Source: Flavobacterium sp. GSB-24
Lineage (GTDB): Bacteria > Bacteroidota > Bacteroidia > Flavobacteriales > Flavobacteriaceae
DNA: 64,000 bases
Assembly (NCBI RefSeq): GCF_027924665.1
Contig: NZ_AP027043.1
Coordinates: 992,001-1,056,000, forward strand
Direction of reading: 5' to 3'
Shown in pieces: positions 9,744 through 17,329 of this stretch. A model generated the notes under the pieces. The model ran no database searches. It saw only the letters and a program-made list of their open reading frames with translations, and had not been told where the DNA came from. The translations under genes and the position numbers were made by a program. Each line of letters starts with the position of its first letter. The first letter of the stretch is position 1.

Positions 9744-10043
9744 TTAAGAAAATACTGCTTCATATTTCATTCCCACTTCATCAAAACCAAGTGGAGTCAG
9801 AAATAATTCTAAATTGCCTTCTTGAGGGTGGATTACATTAAAAATACCCTGCTCGTAATATTCATCTTTTTGTTGAGTACGAAAAACTAAAGAAAATGGA
9901 GTTCTTTCTAAGGGAGAATAACTGTTGAATTCTGTTGCCGAAATTAATTCCGCGTCAAGCTGAACTTCTTCCGAAATTTTAATGACAAAAATTGTATTAA
10001 GTAATGAATTAAAGTTATTTACAGAGAGTAAAGTTATATCCAT
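9744..10043 (-). CDS. DUF6916 family protein
   Basis: This 99-residue protein without signal peptide matches the DUF6916 pattern: an N-terminal F-x-V-x-I segment with acidic residues, a central TPFSLVFRTQ strand, then QGIFNVIHPQEGNLELFLTPLG and a C-terminal YEAVF. To my knowledge genes of this family recur beside tail-collar-domain genes in unrelated bacteria; no function is established. Here it lies between the GNAT gene (27 bases) and the surface protein gene (23 bases), in the same operon as three collar genes, which fits that association. Confidence 0.7.
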   Translation of the reverse strand: MDITLLSVNNFNSLLNTIFVIKISEEVQLDAELISATEFNSYSPLERTPFSLVFRTQQKDEYYEQGIFNVIHPQEGNLELFLTPLGFDEVGMKYEAVFS

Positions 10044-10070
10044 AGAGTATAGTTAGTCGTTATATTTCAA

Positions 10071-10565
10071 TTATTTAGAGGTCCATTCCATTAAATGATA
10101 AACTCCATTTGTTTCGCTTATTTTTTTAAATCCTAATCTTTTGTATAATTCCATCGCAGGGTTAAAAACTTCTACATGTATCTCTACACTTCGATTATGA
10201 TCAGCCGCTTTTTTCAAAATTTCTTTTAAAATAGAGCTGCCAATACTTTTATTTCGCCACTCTGGTAATATTGTAATGTCTATAATTTTAATCCCTTCGT
10301 TTTCAAAAGAAAAATCAATATATAATCTTCCGATTGGTATATTCTCTTTTTCAATTATATAGTATTTAGTTTTTAAAAAAGTTTTCTGATAATATTGATG
10401 TTGAGAATAAAACTGCTGGTCAATAAAAAGCTTTTTTTGTTCATCATTCCAATTCGTTCCTTTATCTAATTCTTCTTGACGTGTACTGCCATATATTTCA
10501 CGAAGAAGTGGCATGTCCATTTCCTCAATGCTGCGAAAATCAATATCTTTTATTTCTAATTCCAA
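10071..10565 (-). CDS. GNAT family N-acetyltransferase
   Basis: This is a 164-residue GCN5-related acetyltransferase. The acetyl-CoA-binding region is visible as DITILPEWRNKSIGSSILKE (about 112-130), followed by the VEIHVEVFNPAMELYKRLGFKKI segment typical of the fold's last strands and helix. The substrate cannot be told. It is cotranscribed with three tail-collar genes upstream (13 bases) and DUF6916 downstream (27 bases), so its substrate may be one of these proteins or an attached group; that is inference only. Confidence 0.85.
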   Translation of the reverse strand: MELEIKDIDFRSIEEMDMPLLREIYGSTRQEELDKGTNWNDEQKKLFIDQQFYSQHQYYQKTFLKTKYYIIEKENIPIGRLYIDFSFENEGIKIIDITILPEWRNKSIGSSILKEILKKAADHNRSVEIHVEVFNPAMELYKRLGFKKISETNGVYHLMEWTSK

Positions 10566-10578
10566 ATCATTAATAAAA

Positions 10579-11094
10579 TTAGGGTCTTTGAGGAAAAATT
10601 CCTTGAAGAGCGATACAAAAATTCATTGTCAAATAAGGCATCATATTATTGTGAGGGATGCTCGATCCACTGGTAGCAATTGTCTTTTCTCCCATAAGAG
10701 CATCTGTACCAGCATTAGTATAAACTCTTATAGGATTACCTCGACCTAAACTATTATTAGCGGGAGAAGTTGATTGAGAATTTAAAGTAGCCGCCATTAA
10801 TGAATGAGTATGCAATGGAATTTCAGATTCTAGTAAAGTAACCGTTTCAGATCCACCAATTTCTCCCAAATTATGTAATGATAAACCCGGACCTTGTCCG
10901 GGGTGCATTGGTACACTCCCTTGTAAATCGGGTAATGCAAAATTACTTTTTCCATCACCTCCATAAGTTGTCCCCAGTAAAGAGAAAAGTGCTGTATTTT
11001 GAGATATGGGTAATAATTGGCCATTACACATAGCCCAACCTGTGGGTGCAAAGTTAAATGGAAACAGGCGTATCTCGGCAACAAATTGATCCAT
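10579..11094 (-). CDS. Phage tail collar domain protein, copy 3
   Basis: This 171-residue protein belongs to the tail-collar (PF07484-type, microcystin-dependent-protein-like) family. The collar domain occupies about residues 5-62 with FAPTGWAMCNGQLLPIS, FSLLGTTYGGDG and FALPDLQG. It is followed by the ESEIPLHTHS segment, a variable middle, and a C-terminal PHNNMMPYLTMNFCIALQGIFP. No signal peptide is seen. It is the third of three tandem paralogues; no other phage structural genes are present, so this is not a prophage tail. Role unknown; a cell-surface or extracellular fibre-like part is conceivable. Confidence 0.85.
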   Translation of the reverse strand: MDQFVAEIRLFPFNFAPTGWAMCNGQLLPISQNTALFSLLGTTYGGDGKSNFALPDLQGSVPMHPGQGPGLSLHNLGEIGGSETVTLLESEIPLHTHSLMAATLNSQSTSPANNSLGRGNPIRVYTNAGTDALMGEKTIATSGSSIPHNNMMPYLTMNFCIALQGIFPQRP

Positions 11095-11139
11095 AGTTTA
11101 TATTGTTATATTTTACTAAAAAGAATTAAATTTTAAGTT

Positions 11140-11661
11140 CTAATTTTGGATGGGAAATATTCCAAACAACGAGATAATAAAATTGATACATAAATACGGC
11201 TGAAAATTAGTATGTGGCTGACTACCTCCAACCGGAGTAATTACAGCTGAATTTAGAGCTGTTGTAGGAGTAGCACTTGAATACATTTTACTTCCCGGCG
11301 GAGTTGTACTTAATTGAGCGCTTGCAGCGCTTGCAGTATCTGCTAAATCTGTTGCCGCCAATAATGAATGACTATGCGCAGGAATTTGATTAACAGTAAG
11401 AGTCACTTCTTCAGCACCACCTGTTTCTGCTAATGTAAAGTTTGTACCATAATTAGCATTACCGGTATGTATAGGAACTCTGCCTCTTAAATCGGGTAGT
11501 GCAAATGTACTTTGGCCGTCACCTCCATACGTAGTACCAATTAATTGAAATAGCGTTTCATTTTCCGAAATAGGGAGAATTTGTCCTTCACAAAATTGCC
11601 ATCCGTTAGGAGCAAAATTTCCCGCAAACATTCTGATTTCACCAATGTAAGGTTGTGACAT
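11140..11661 (-). CDS. Phage tail collar domain protein, copy 2
   Basis: This 173-residue paralogue of its neighbours has the N-terminal collar domain (GEIRMFAGNFAPNGWQFCEG, LIGTTYGGDG, FALPDLRGRVPIH) and the C-terminal PHTNFQPYLCINFIISLFGIFP block. The middle, about residues 95-140, is rich in Ala, Thr and Ser and is the part that differs most among the three copies. It lies 21 bases after copy 1 and 45 bases before copy 3, within one operon. Confidence 0.85.
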   Translation of the reverse strand: MSQPYIGEIRMFAGNFAPNGWQFCEGQILPISENETLFQLIGTTYGGDGQSTFALPDLRGRVPIHTGNANYGTNFTLAETGGAEEVTLTVNQIPAHSHSLLAATDLADTASAASAQLSTTPPGSKMYSSATPTTALNSAVITPVGGSQPHTNFQPYLCINFIISLFGIFPIQN

Positions 11662-11682
11662 ATCTAATTTTTTCTAATTATT

Positions 11683-12192
11683 TTAATTTTGACTTGGAAA
11701 AATACCTACTAACGAAATACAAAAATTCAACGTTAAGAAAGGCTGCATATTTAAATGTGCCTGACTTCCACCCACATTTGTAATTGATCCAGAGTTCATA
11801 GCAGTAAAATTTTGACTTTGGCCGCTATAAACTAAATTTGGAGCTGTATTTCCTAAATAATTTGCAGAAGCAGGAATATTTGTATTTACTGCATCTGTTT
11901 TCACCTTCAAGGCATGAGTATGCTGTGGCAGCTCAGAAATATTTAAGGTATGTGCATATTCGCCAGCTTGTTCACCAATAATATGTCCATTTCCAAAATG
12001 AATAGGGGTCCTGCCGCGTAAATTAGGTAAAGCAAAATTAACTCTTCCATCTCCACCATACATCGTTCCCAATAATGAAAACAAAGCTTGGTTTTGATTT
12101 ATCGGTAAAAGCTGTCCATTACACATCGCCCAGTTTTTTGGAGCAAAGTTAAATGACATGATGCGTATTTCTCCTAAAAAAGGTTGTGCCAT
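11683..12192 (-). CDS. Phage tail collar domain protein, copy 1
   Basis: This 169-residue protein is the first of three tandem collar-domain paralogues. It shows GEIRIMSFNFAPKNWAMCNG, FSLLGTMYGGDG, FALPNLRGRTPIHFG, then SELPQHTHAL and the C-terminal AHLNMQPFLTLNFCISLVGIFP. The three copies share length and both ends but differ in the middle, suggesting duplication followed by divergence of an exposed loop. It starts 35 bases downstream of the Tat-signal protein gene. Confidence 0.85.
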   Translation of the reverse strand: MAQPFLGEIRIMSFNFAPKNWAMCNGQLLPINQNQALFSLLGTMYGGDGRVNFALPNLRGRTPIHFGNGHIIGEQAGEYAHTLNISELPQHTHALKVKTDAVNTNIPASANYLGNTAPNLVYSGQSQNFTAMNSGSITNVGGSQAHLNMQPFLTLNFCISLVGIFPSQN

Positions 12193-12227
12193 AATTTTGA
12201 CTATTTATAGGTTAAAGAAGATTTTTT

Positions 12228-12896
12228 TTAAATCAAAAAAGAATTAACAGTAAGCTTATGCTGAGAAATAACTTCTTTTTGATATACAATAGAACTACCT
12301 TCTTTTATGATAATTTTTGTTGAAGTTTGATCTGAAGCTAAAATAGTTTGCAAAGAAACGCTTCCTTTTTGTGTATCAAAAGAATACGGATTTAATTGCT
12401 GCGTTGGAGCAGGAAATAAATATTTTGATAAATCAACATTAGGATTATTTTTCTTTAATTCTGTCATTGCATGAGAAATCGCTTCCAAATCAAAACCTGA
12501 TAAAGATTTTACAGCTTTCCATTCGCCGTTTTCATTTTTTCCAAAACACAATAAAACATCATCTATTTTTCCAGTTGTTTCGGTATGAAGATGCATTGGA
12601 AACATTTTTAAAAAACCATCCTGAGAACTGTAACAAACATCTGAAACTGCTTCATATCCATTTTTTTGCCAAGTTATAATACCTTTAGTATAGCATTCCT
12701 GCAAAGAATGGTCAAGTTGAAAAGTACTTGAAGCGGATAATTTTAAAAACTTTGATAGAATATTTTCCTCATTTGAATGCTTTAAATCCCAAAAGTCTGT
12801 AAATGTATTTTGGGCAATAAGAGAACTGCTGAATAATGTTGCAGCTCCTGCAATGCCAACGTTTTTTATAAAACTCCTACGTGTTGAATTAATCAT
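12228..12896 (-). CDS. Tat-signal exported protein of unknown function
   Basis: I choose the ATG at 12896, giving 222 residues that begin MINSTRRSFIKNVGIAGAA. This is a twin-arginine signal (STRRSFIK followed by a hydrophobic stretch and a likely cleavage after LIAQ), so folded export by the Tat system is predicted. The open frame extends to 12953, but that start would bury the Tat motif and overlaps a possible -7 box. The mature part, about 190 residues, matches no family I recognise; it contains MHLHTETTG and a Cys in LLCFGKNENGEW. It is the first gene of the collar operon, and tatA lies 226 bases upstream. Confidence 0.7.
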   Translation of the reverse strand: MINSTRRSFIKNVGIAGAATLFSSSLIAQNTFTDFWDLKHSNEENILSKFLKLSASSTFQLDHSLQECYTKGIITWQKNGYEAVSDVCYSSQDGFLKMFPMHLHTETTGKIDDVLLCFGKNENGEWKAVKSLSGFDLEAISHAMTELKKNNPNVDLSKYLFPAPTQQLNPYSFDTQKGSVSLQTILASDQTSTKIIIKEGSSIVYQKEVISQHKLTVNSFLI

Positions 12897-12950
12897 AATT
12901 ATCTGCTTATCAGTTACAAATTCTTGATAAAAATAAGTAAAAGAAAAATG

Positions 12951-12979
12951 CAAATGATAAAATTATGTTAAAAGAACAA
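12951..12979 (-). promoter_or_regulatory. Possible promoter of the collar operon
   Basis: On the minus strand a TTG (12977-12979) is followed, after 17 bases, by TATCATTTG (12951-12959), which resembles the TAnnTTTG box with one extra base. It precedes the ATG at 12896 by about 55 bases. The match is imperfect and the call tentative. Confidence 0.3.
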
Positions 12980-13072
12980 TAAAAACCGTATAACTACGTT
13001 GTTTTTTTTATTTTTTAAAGAAAACACTTATAAGCTAAAATTTTGTATTTACTTGGATTTTTAGCACAAAAA

Positions 13073-13102
13073 AATCCCAGACTATAATTATAGTCTGGGA
13101 TT
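13073..13102 (-). terminator. Terminator of tatA
   Basis: This is a perfect 30-base palindrome (AATCCCAGACTATA and its complement) followed on the minus strand by a T run. It lies 20 bases past the tatA stop and separates tatA from the operon beginning at 12896. Confidence 0.85.
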
Positions 13103-13122
13103 CATTAATAAGTTGAAGGTTA

Positions 13123-13299
13123 CTATTTTGTTTCTTCCTCTTGTTTTTTAGCAGCAGGTTGATCGTCTTTAGCAGCGTTTTTAAATTCCTTAATTCCACT
13201 TCCTAAACCTTTCATTAATTCTGGAATTTTTTTACCTCCAAAAAGTAATATCACAATACCTACTATAACAAGGATTTCTGTAAGACCTAATCTTCCCAT
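13123..13299 (-). CDS. tatA: Twin-arginine translocase subunit TatA/TatE
   Basis: This 58-residue protein begins [20 protein letters not shown], the single membrane helix, followed by [20 protein letters not shown], the hinge with the conserved FGxKKlPEL motif and amphipathic helix of TatA. A charged tail, [14 protein letters not shown], ends it. TatA forms the pore-like part of the Tat export system in the inner membrane. TatC is not in the window. The gene is monocistronic, with a palindromic terminator, and lies directly upstream of a Tat-signal protein gene. Confidence 0.93.
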   Translation of the reverse strand: MGRLGLTEILVIVGIVILLFGGKKIPELMKGLGSGIKEFKNAAKDDQPAAKKQEEETK

Positions 13300-13485
13300 G
13301 ACTGTATATTTAATGCCGAAGCAAATTGATTATTAAGTTTTCACCGCAAAGGTATATAGAAATATACGAACTAAAAGTATTTTTGGTTTAAAATATTTGT
13401 CTTATACCACGTTAAATATTTTATAAAATGCTATATTAAGCAAATTTGGAGAAATTAACGGGGCATTATCAATATGATTAATTAC

Positions 13486-13493
13486 TATATTTG
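13486..13493 (+). promoter_or_regulatory. -7 promoter box upstream of 13512 gene
   Basis: TATATTTG matches TAnnTTTG and lies 18 bases before the ATG at 13512, predicting a very short leader. No clear -33 TTG is seen. Confidence 0.45.
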
Positions 13494-13511
13494 CTTGAAT
13501 AAAGAAGTATA

Positions 13512-14018
13512 ATGGCTAAGAAAAAAAAGAAAAATCTAAGGAAAAAATTGTTCATCAAAAATCGGCTGGTAGTTTTGAATGAAGATACTTTTGAAGAAAT
13601 ATTTTCCTTTAGACTTACTTTAATGAATGTTTTTGTGACATTTACTTTAGGAGGTATTTTTTTAATTCTAATTACAACTTTCATAATAGCCTTTACACCG
13701 CTTCGCGAGTTTATTCCAGGATATTCTTCTACCGAATTAAAAAGAAATGCTACGAAATTGGCAATTAAATCAGATTCACTAGAAACAGCTTTAAAACAAA
13801 ATGAAGCTTATATTAAAGGAGTTCAAAAAGTATTAAAAGGAGAATTAGAATATTCAAAATTTAACAAAGATTCTATTTTAGCAGAAACAGTTGTAGATCC
13901 ATCAGATTTAAACATGAAAGCTTCTGGTGCTGAAATTAAATTAAGAGAAGAAGTCGCAGCAACTGAAAAGGAACAAAACACCAAATCGAAGGACAAAAAG
14001 AAAAGTGACAAAAAATAA
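13512..14018 (+). CDS. Membrane-anchored coiled-coil protein, M23-peptidase N-terminal part only
   Basis: This 168-residue protein has a basic N terminus (eight Lys within the first dozen residues), the segment RLVVLNEDTFEEIFSFRLT, one membrane helix (about 37-60), TPLREFIPGYSS, a coiled-coil region and a Lys-rich tail. The N-terminal two thirds matches the start of Bacteroidota M23 metallopeptidases that carry the TPLRE(Y/F)IPGY motif, but the peptidase domain is absent. The next gene begins 11 bases later, so there is no remnant of the domain. It is probably a peptidoglycan-related or structural membrane protein. The truncation may be a natural short form of the family. Confidence 0.65.
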   Translation: MAKKKKKNLRKKLFIKNRLVVLNEDTFEEIFSFRLTLMNVFVTFTLGGIFLILITTFIIAFTPLREFIPGYSSTELKRNATKLAIKSDSLETALKQNEAYIKGVQKVLKGELEYSKFNKDSILAETVVDPSDLNMKASGAEIKLREEVAATEKEQNTKSKDKKKSDKK

Positions 14019-14029
14019 TACCACATCAA

Positions 14030-15514
14030 ATGTCAATTAAAGGAATCGCGGCAAAATTATTTGCTAGTAAAATATACCATCAAACACAAACTTGGGCACA
14101 AAAACCAGTCGAAACCCAACAGAAAATCTTTAAGAAATTAATAAAAGAGGCAAAAGGAACAAGTTTTGGTAAAGACCATCGTTTTGATGAAATAAATACA
14201 ATTGAAGATTTTCAGAAAAATGTTCCGGTACGAGATTATGAAGATTTAAAACCTTATATAGAAAAAGTTGTAAAAGGAGAAGGAGATATTTTATGGAAAG
14301 GAAAGCCCTTATATTTTGCTAAAACTTCGGGAACAACTTCGGGCGCAAAATTTATTCCGCTGACGAAAGAATCCATGCCCTATCACATTGAAGCTGCTCG
14401 AAATGCCATCTTACATTATGTTCATGAAACCGGAAATGCCGATTTTGTTGACGGAAAAATGATCTTTTTGCAGGGAAGCCCTATTCTGACTGAAAAATAT
14501 GGAATCAAATTTGGGAGGCTTTCTGGAATTGTAGCGCATTTTGTTCCTAAATATCTCCAGAAAAATAGAATGCCATCTTGGGAAACCAATTGCATTGAAG
14601 ATTGGGAAACCAAAGTAGATGCAATTGTAGACGAAACCATTAAAGAGGATATGTCGGTTATTTCTGGAATTCCGTCTTGGGTTCAGATGTATTTTGAACG
14701 TTTGCAGCAAAAAAGCGACGGGAAGAAAATAGGCGATATTTTTAAAAATTTTAATCTGTTTATTTACGGAGGCGTTAATTACGAACCATATCGTGCCAAG
14801 TTCGAAAACATGATTGGCAGAAAGGTAGATAGTATAGAATTATTTCCGGCCTCTGAAGGATTTTTTGCCTATCAGGATTCTCAGAAAGAAAAAGGAATGC
14901 TTTTATTGTTGAATTCAGGAATTTTCTACGAGTTCATAAAAGCAGATGAGTTTTTTGAAGAAAACCCAAAAGTGCTGACAATTGGAGAAGTAGAAATAGG
15001 AGTAAATTATGTTTTGATTATTTCTACAAATGCTGGGCTTTGGCGTTATAATATTGGTGATACAGTTCAGTTTACATCTTTATCTCCATACCGTGTTATA
15101 GTCTCTGGCCGTATCAAGCATTATATTTCTGCTTTTGGAGAACACGTGATTGCCAATGAAGTAGAAAATGCAATGAAAGAAGCCGTTGCATCGACTAATA
15201 TTGTAATTAACGAATTCACGGTTGCACCCCAGATTAATCCTTCAAACGGACTTCCGTATCATGAATGGCTTATAGAATTCGAAAACGAACCAGAAAACAT
15301 GGAAGTTTTTGCCGAAACTATTGACAATTCAATGCGAAAGCAAAACATTTATTACGATGATTTGATTACCGGAAATGTTTTAAGAAAAGTCGTGGTTACT
15401 AAAGTTTCTAAAAATGGATTTCAGGATTATATGAAATCGCAGGGAAAATTAGGAGGACAGAATAAAATTCCGAGATTGTCTAATAATAGGGAGATTGCGG
15501 ATAATTTGAAATAA
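14030..15514 (+). CDS. GH3 auxin-responsive-promoter family adenylating enzyme
   Basis: This 494-residue protein belongs to the GH3 family of the ANL (adenylate-forming) superfamily. The ATP-binding signature FAKTSGTTSGAKFIPLT is clear near residues 98-114. Further family blocks are SGIPSWVQMYFERL, YGGVNYEPYR, ELFPASEGFFAYQD and LWRYNIGDTVQFTSLSPYRVIVSGRIKHYISAFGEHV. Plant GH3 proteins join amino acids to acyl acids such as auxin; bacterial substrates are mostly unknown. It lies 11 bases after the coiled-coil gene and is probably cotranscribed with it. Confidence 0.88.
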   Translation: MSIKGIAAKLFASKIYHQTQTWAQKPVETQQKIFKKLIKEAKGTSFGKDHRFDEINTIEDFQKNVPVRDYEDLKPYIEKVVKGEGDILWKGKPLYFAKTSGTTSGAKFIPLTKESMPYHIEAARNAILHYVHETGNADFVDGKMIFLQGSPILTEKYGIKFGRLSGIVAHFVPKYLQKNRMPSWETNCIEDWETKVDAIVDETIKEDMSVISGIPSWVQMYFERLQQKSDGKKIGDIFKNFNLFIYGGVNYEPYRAKFENMIGRKVDSIELFPASEGFFAYQDSQKEKGMLLLLNSGIFYEFIKADEFFEENPKVLTIGEVEIGVNYVLIISTNAGLWRYNIGDTVQFTSLSPYRVIVSGRIKHYISAFGEHVIANEVENAMKEAVASTNIVINEFTVAPQINPSNGLPYHEWLIEFENEPENMEVFAETIDNSMRKQNIYYDDLITGNVLRKVVVTKVSKNGFQDYMKSQGKLGGQNKIPRLSNNREIADNLK

Positions 15515-15551
15515 AATTTATTTATCTCTCTAACAATTTGTTAAATAAAGG

Positions 15552-15585
15552 TTGACCGAAATTATATATTAAATTCCTACTTTCG
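15552..15585 (+). promoter_or_regulatory. Promoter of the 15641 operon
   Basis: A TTG (15552-15554) and the box TACTTTCG (15578-15585, one change from TAnnTTTG) are 23 bases apart. Transcription would start near 15592, giving a leader of about 50 bases. Confidence 0.5.
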
Positions 15586-15601
15586 TTTAATTAAAATACT
15601 T

Positions 15602-15626
15602 AAATCTTCTTCATGAAAGAAGATTT
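15602..15626 (+). promoter_or_regulatory. Leader hairpin before DUF6909 gene
   Basis: A 10-base stem (AAATCTTCTT, loop catga, AAGAAGATTT) sits 14 bases before the ATG at 15641. The string catgaaagaa occurs both at the hairpin (15612) and at the start codon (15640). A role in controlling translation is possible but not shown. Confidence 0.35.
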
Positions 15627-15640
15627 TAAAATAAAAAAGC

Positions 15641-17329
15641 ATGAAAGAAACCAAACATATATCAAGATCTAGAGCGCAGGAATCATCTGCAGCGATAGAA
15701 AAAATGTACATTACAATGCGCCATTTATTCAACCGTGGTTTTTATAAACCAATGGGAGTTTCTGGCGACAGCTTACGCGAATCATTATTAGCATTACGTC
15801 CTGAAATCTACGGAAATATAGCCGAAGAAAAAGTAGAACTTAACGGACTTTTATACGTGATTGAGCGTCTTCCAATCGGAATTGAACAATGCCGTTTTAT
15901 CAATTTAACGTCAGATGAAGGATATTCTAAATCGCATTTTCAGGCAATTGTTCCTCCAAAAAGAAGAAGAAACTGCTACAGAATCGACGAAGAACAAATG
16001 AACGTAGAAATTACGCGCGGACGTTCTGATATTTATGATATTCTAACGCATTTGACTTTCATTTTTATTGAATCTCATAAAATTAAAAACAGAGTTTTAA
16101 TTGATGACGGAGGAGAAGTTTCTCGCGACTGGCAAAAATTGGAGCAAGCTGTTATGCAGACCAAAAAGCTTTCTCAAGTTGAAAAAGAAAAAGCTATTTC
16201 GCACGTCGCTAATATTTTAGCAAGAACTTTCGAAGAAGTTTTGGATATTTACGATGCTTTTGGTTCTGAAAATGCACCAGATCGTTTCCTGCACGTTATT
16301 TATTGGTTAGGAAAATTAGCAATCGAAGAAATTGTTGAGAATAATAAGCGTACAATTACATTTAGTCCGGTTTTACGCGAGCGTTTAGGACACCATATTC
16401 ATGGAGAAATCTGGGCAACAAATATCAAAGAAGTTCTTAAAGCAAACGATTTGCTGAAAAGACCAATTCACGTCATTAGTGCGAATATGCACAGTGTAAT
16501 GAATTCGATTTTTGCAACGCCTTTATTAAAAACAAAATTTAAAGGAAAAACAGATTTCTTTATTTACGAAGAATTAAGCAGTTCAGGATCAAAAGAAATT
16601 AGAGGGCAAGTTGAAGAATTGGCTCTTAAAAACGGAATGATTTCGCTTCCAGATACTTCTGGGACCAATATCGACGTTCAGATTTTTGATACGGCCAAAA
16701 TTGACTGGTCGAAAACGGCATTTTCTTATGCTAATATCGACGAAGAAAAACCAGTTATCATTGTTATGGATTATGCTTTTGGAGAACAAGCTTATGAAAC
16801 TATCGATGAACTTTTGAAACCATTTAAAAAGGAGACTTTACTAAATGTAAAATCGGTTTCTATTATGGGTAAAGCAGGAATTCTAGAAGGTGGAAAAGGA
16901 GATATCATGATCCCGACGGCACATATAAACGAGGGTACAGCAGATAATTATTTCTTCGAAAATGAACTTACAGGCGCTATGTTTGAAGGAAATGATATTG
17001 ACATTTATGAAGGTGCGATGGTTACCGTTCTTGGAACATCTTTACAAAATAGAGATTTATTAAAATTTTTCCATGAATCAACTTGGGGTGTAATCGGCCT
17101 TGAAATGGAAGGATCTTATTATCAAAAAGCAATTCAGTCGGCATCTAAAATTAGAAAAAGTGTGCCGCATGATATTAAAGTTCGTTATGCTTATTACGCT
17201 TCAGACAATCCATTAGAAACAGGAAGTACATTAGCATCAGGCGGATTAGGAACAACAGGAGTAAAACCAACTTATTTGATTACAATAAAAATTCTTGAAC
17301 AGATTTTCAATATAAAAGAACCAGTGTAA
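15641..17329 (+). CDS. DUF6909 family protein with nucleoside-phosphorylase-like C-terminal part
   Basis: This 562-residue protein is of a Bacteroidota-conserved family (DUF6909 as I recall it) without known function. The N-terminal half is helical and charged. The C-terminal 200 residues resemble the NP-I phosphorylase/nucleosidase superfamily: SIMGKAGILEGGKGDIMIPTA, VIGLEMEGSYYQKAIQSA with the Glu488-Met-Glu490 triad, and YYASDNPLETG where Asp522 would be the catalytic aspartate. The two-part plan recalls AMP nucleosidase, but the similarity is only at motif level. Its stop codon directly precedes the next ATG, so the two are cotranscribed. Confidence 0.65.
   Translation: MKETKHISRSRAQESSAAIEKMYITMRHLFNRGFYKPMGVSGDSLRESLLALRPEIYGNIAEEKVELNGLLYVIERLPIGIEQCRFINLTSDEGYSKSHFQAIVPPKRRRNCYRIDEEQMNVEITRGRSDIYDILTHLTFIFIESHKIKNRVLIDDGGEVSRDWQKLEQAVMQTKKLSQVEKEKAISHVANILARTFEEVLDIYDAFGSENAPDRFLHVIYWLGKLAIEEIVENNKRTITFSPVLRERLGHHIHGEIWATNIKEVLKANDLLKRPIHVISANMHSVMNSIFATPLLKTKFKGKTDFFIYEELSSSGSKEIRGQVEELALKNGMISLPDTSGTNIDVQIFDTAKIDWSKTAFSYANIDEEKPVIIVMDYAFGEQAYETIDELLKPFKKETLLNVKSVSIMGKAGILEGGKGDIMIPTAHINEGTADNYFFENELTGAMFEGNDIDIYEGAMVTVLGTSLQNRDLLKFFHESTWGVIGLEMEGSYYQKAIQSASKIRKSVPHDIKVRYAYYASDNPLETGSTLASGGLGTTGVKPTYLITIKILEQIFNIKEPV

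Noticed and set aside
10579..12192. Tail-collar genes as part of a prophage
   Set aside because: No capsid, terminase, integrase, baseplate or lysis genes adjoin them; they sit in an operon with a T9SS-secreted protein and a Tat-signal protein.
12897..12953. A 19-residue N-terminal extension of the Tat-signal protein
   Set aside because: It would move the twin-arginine motif away from the N terminus, and it overlaps a possible promoter box.
13512..14018. Frameshifted M23 peptidase pseudogene
   Set aside because: There is no space for a lost peptidase domain before the next gene, and no remnant in another frame.
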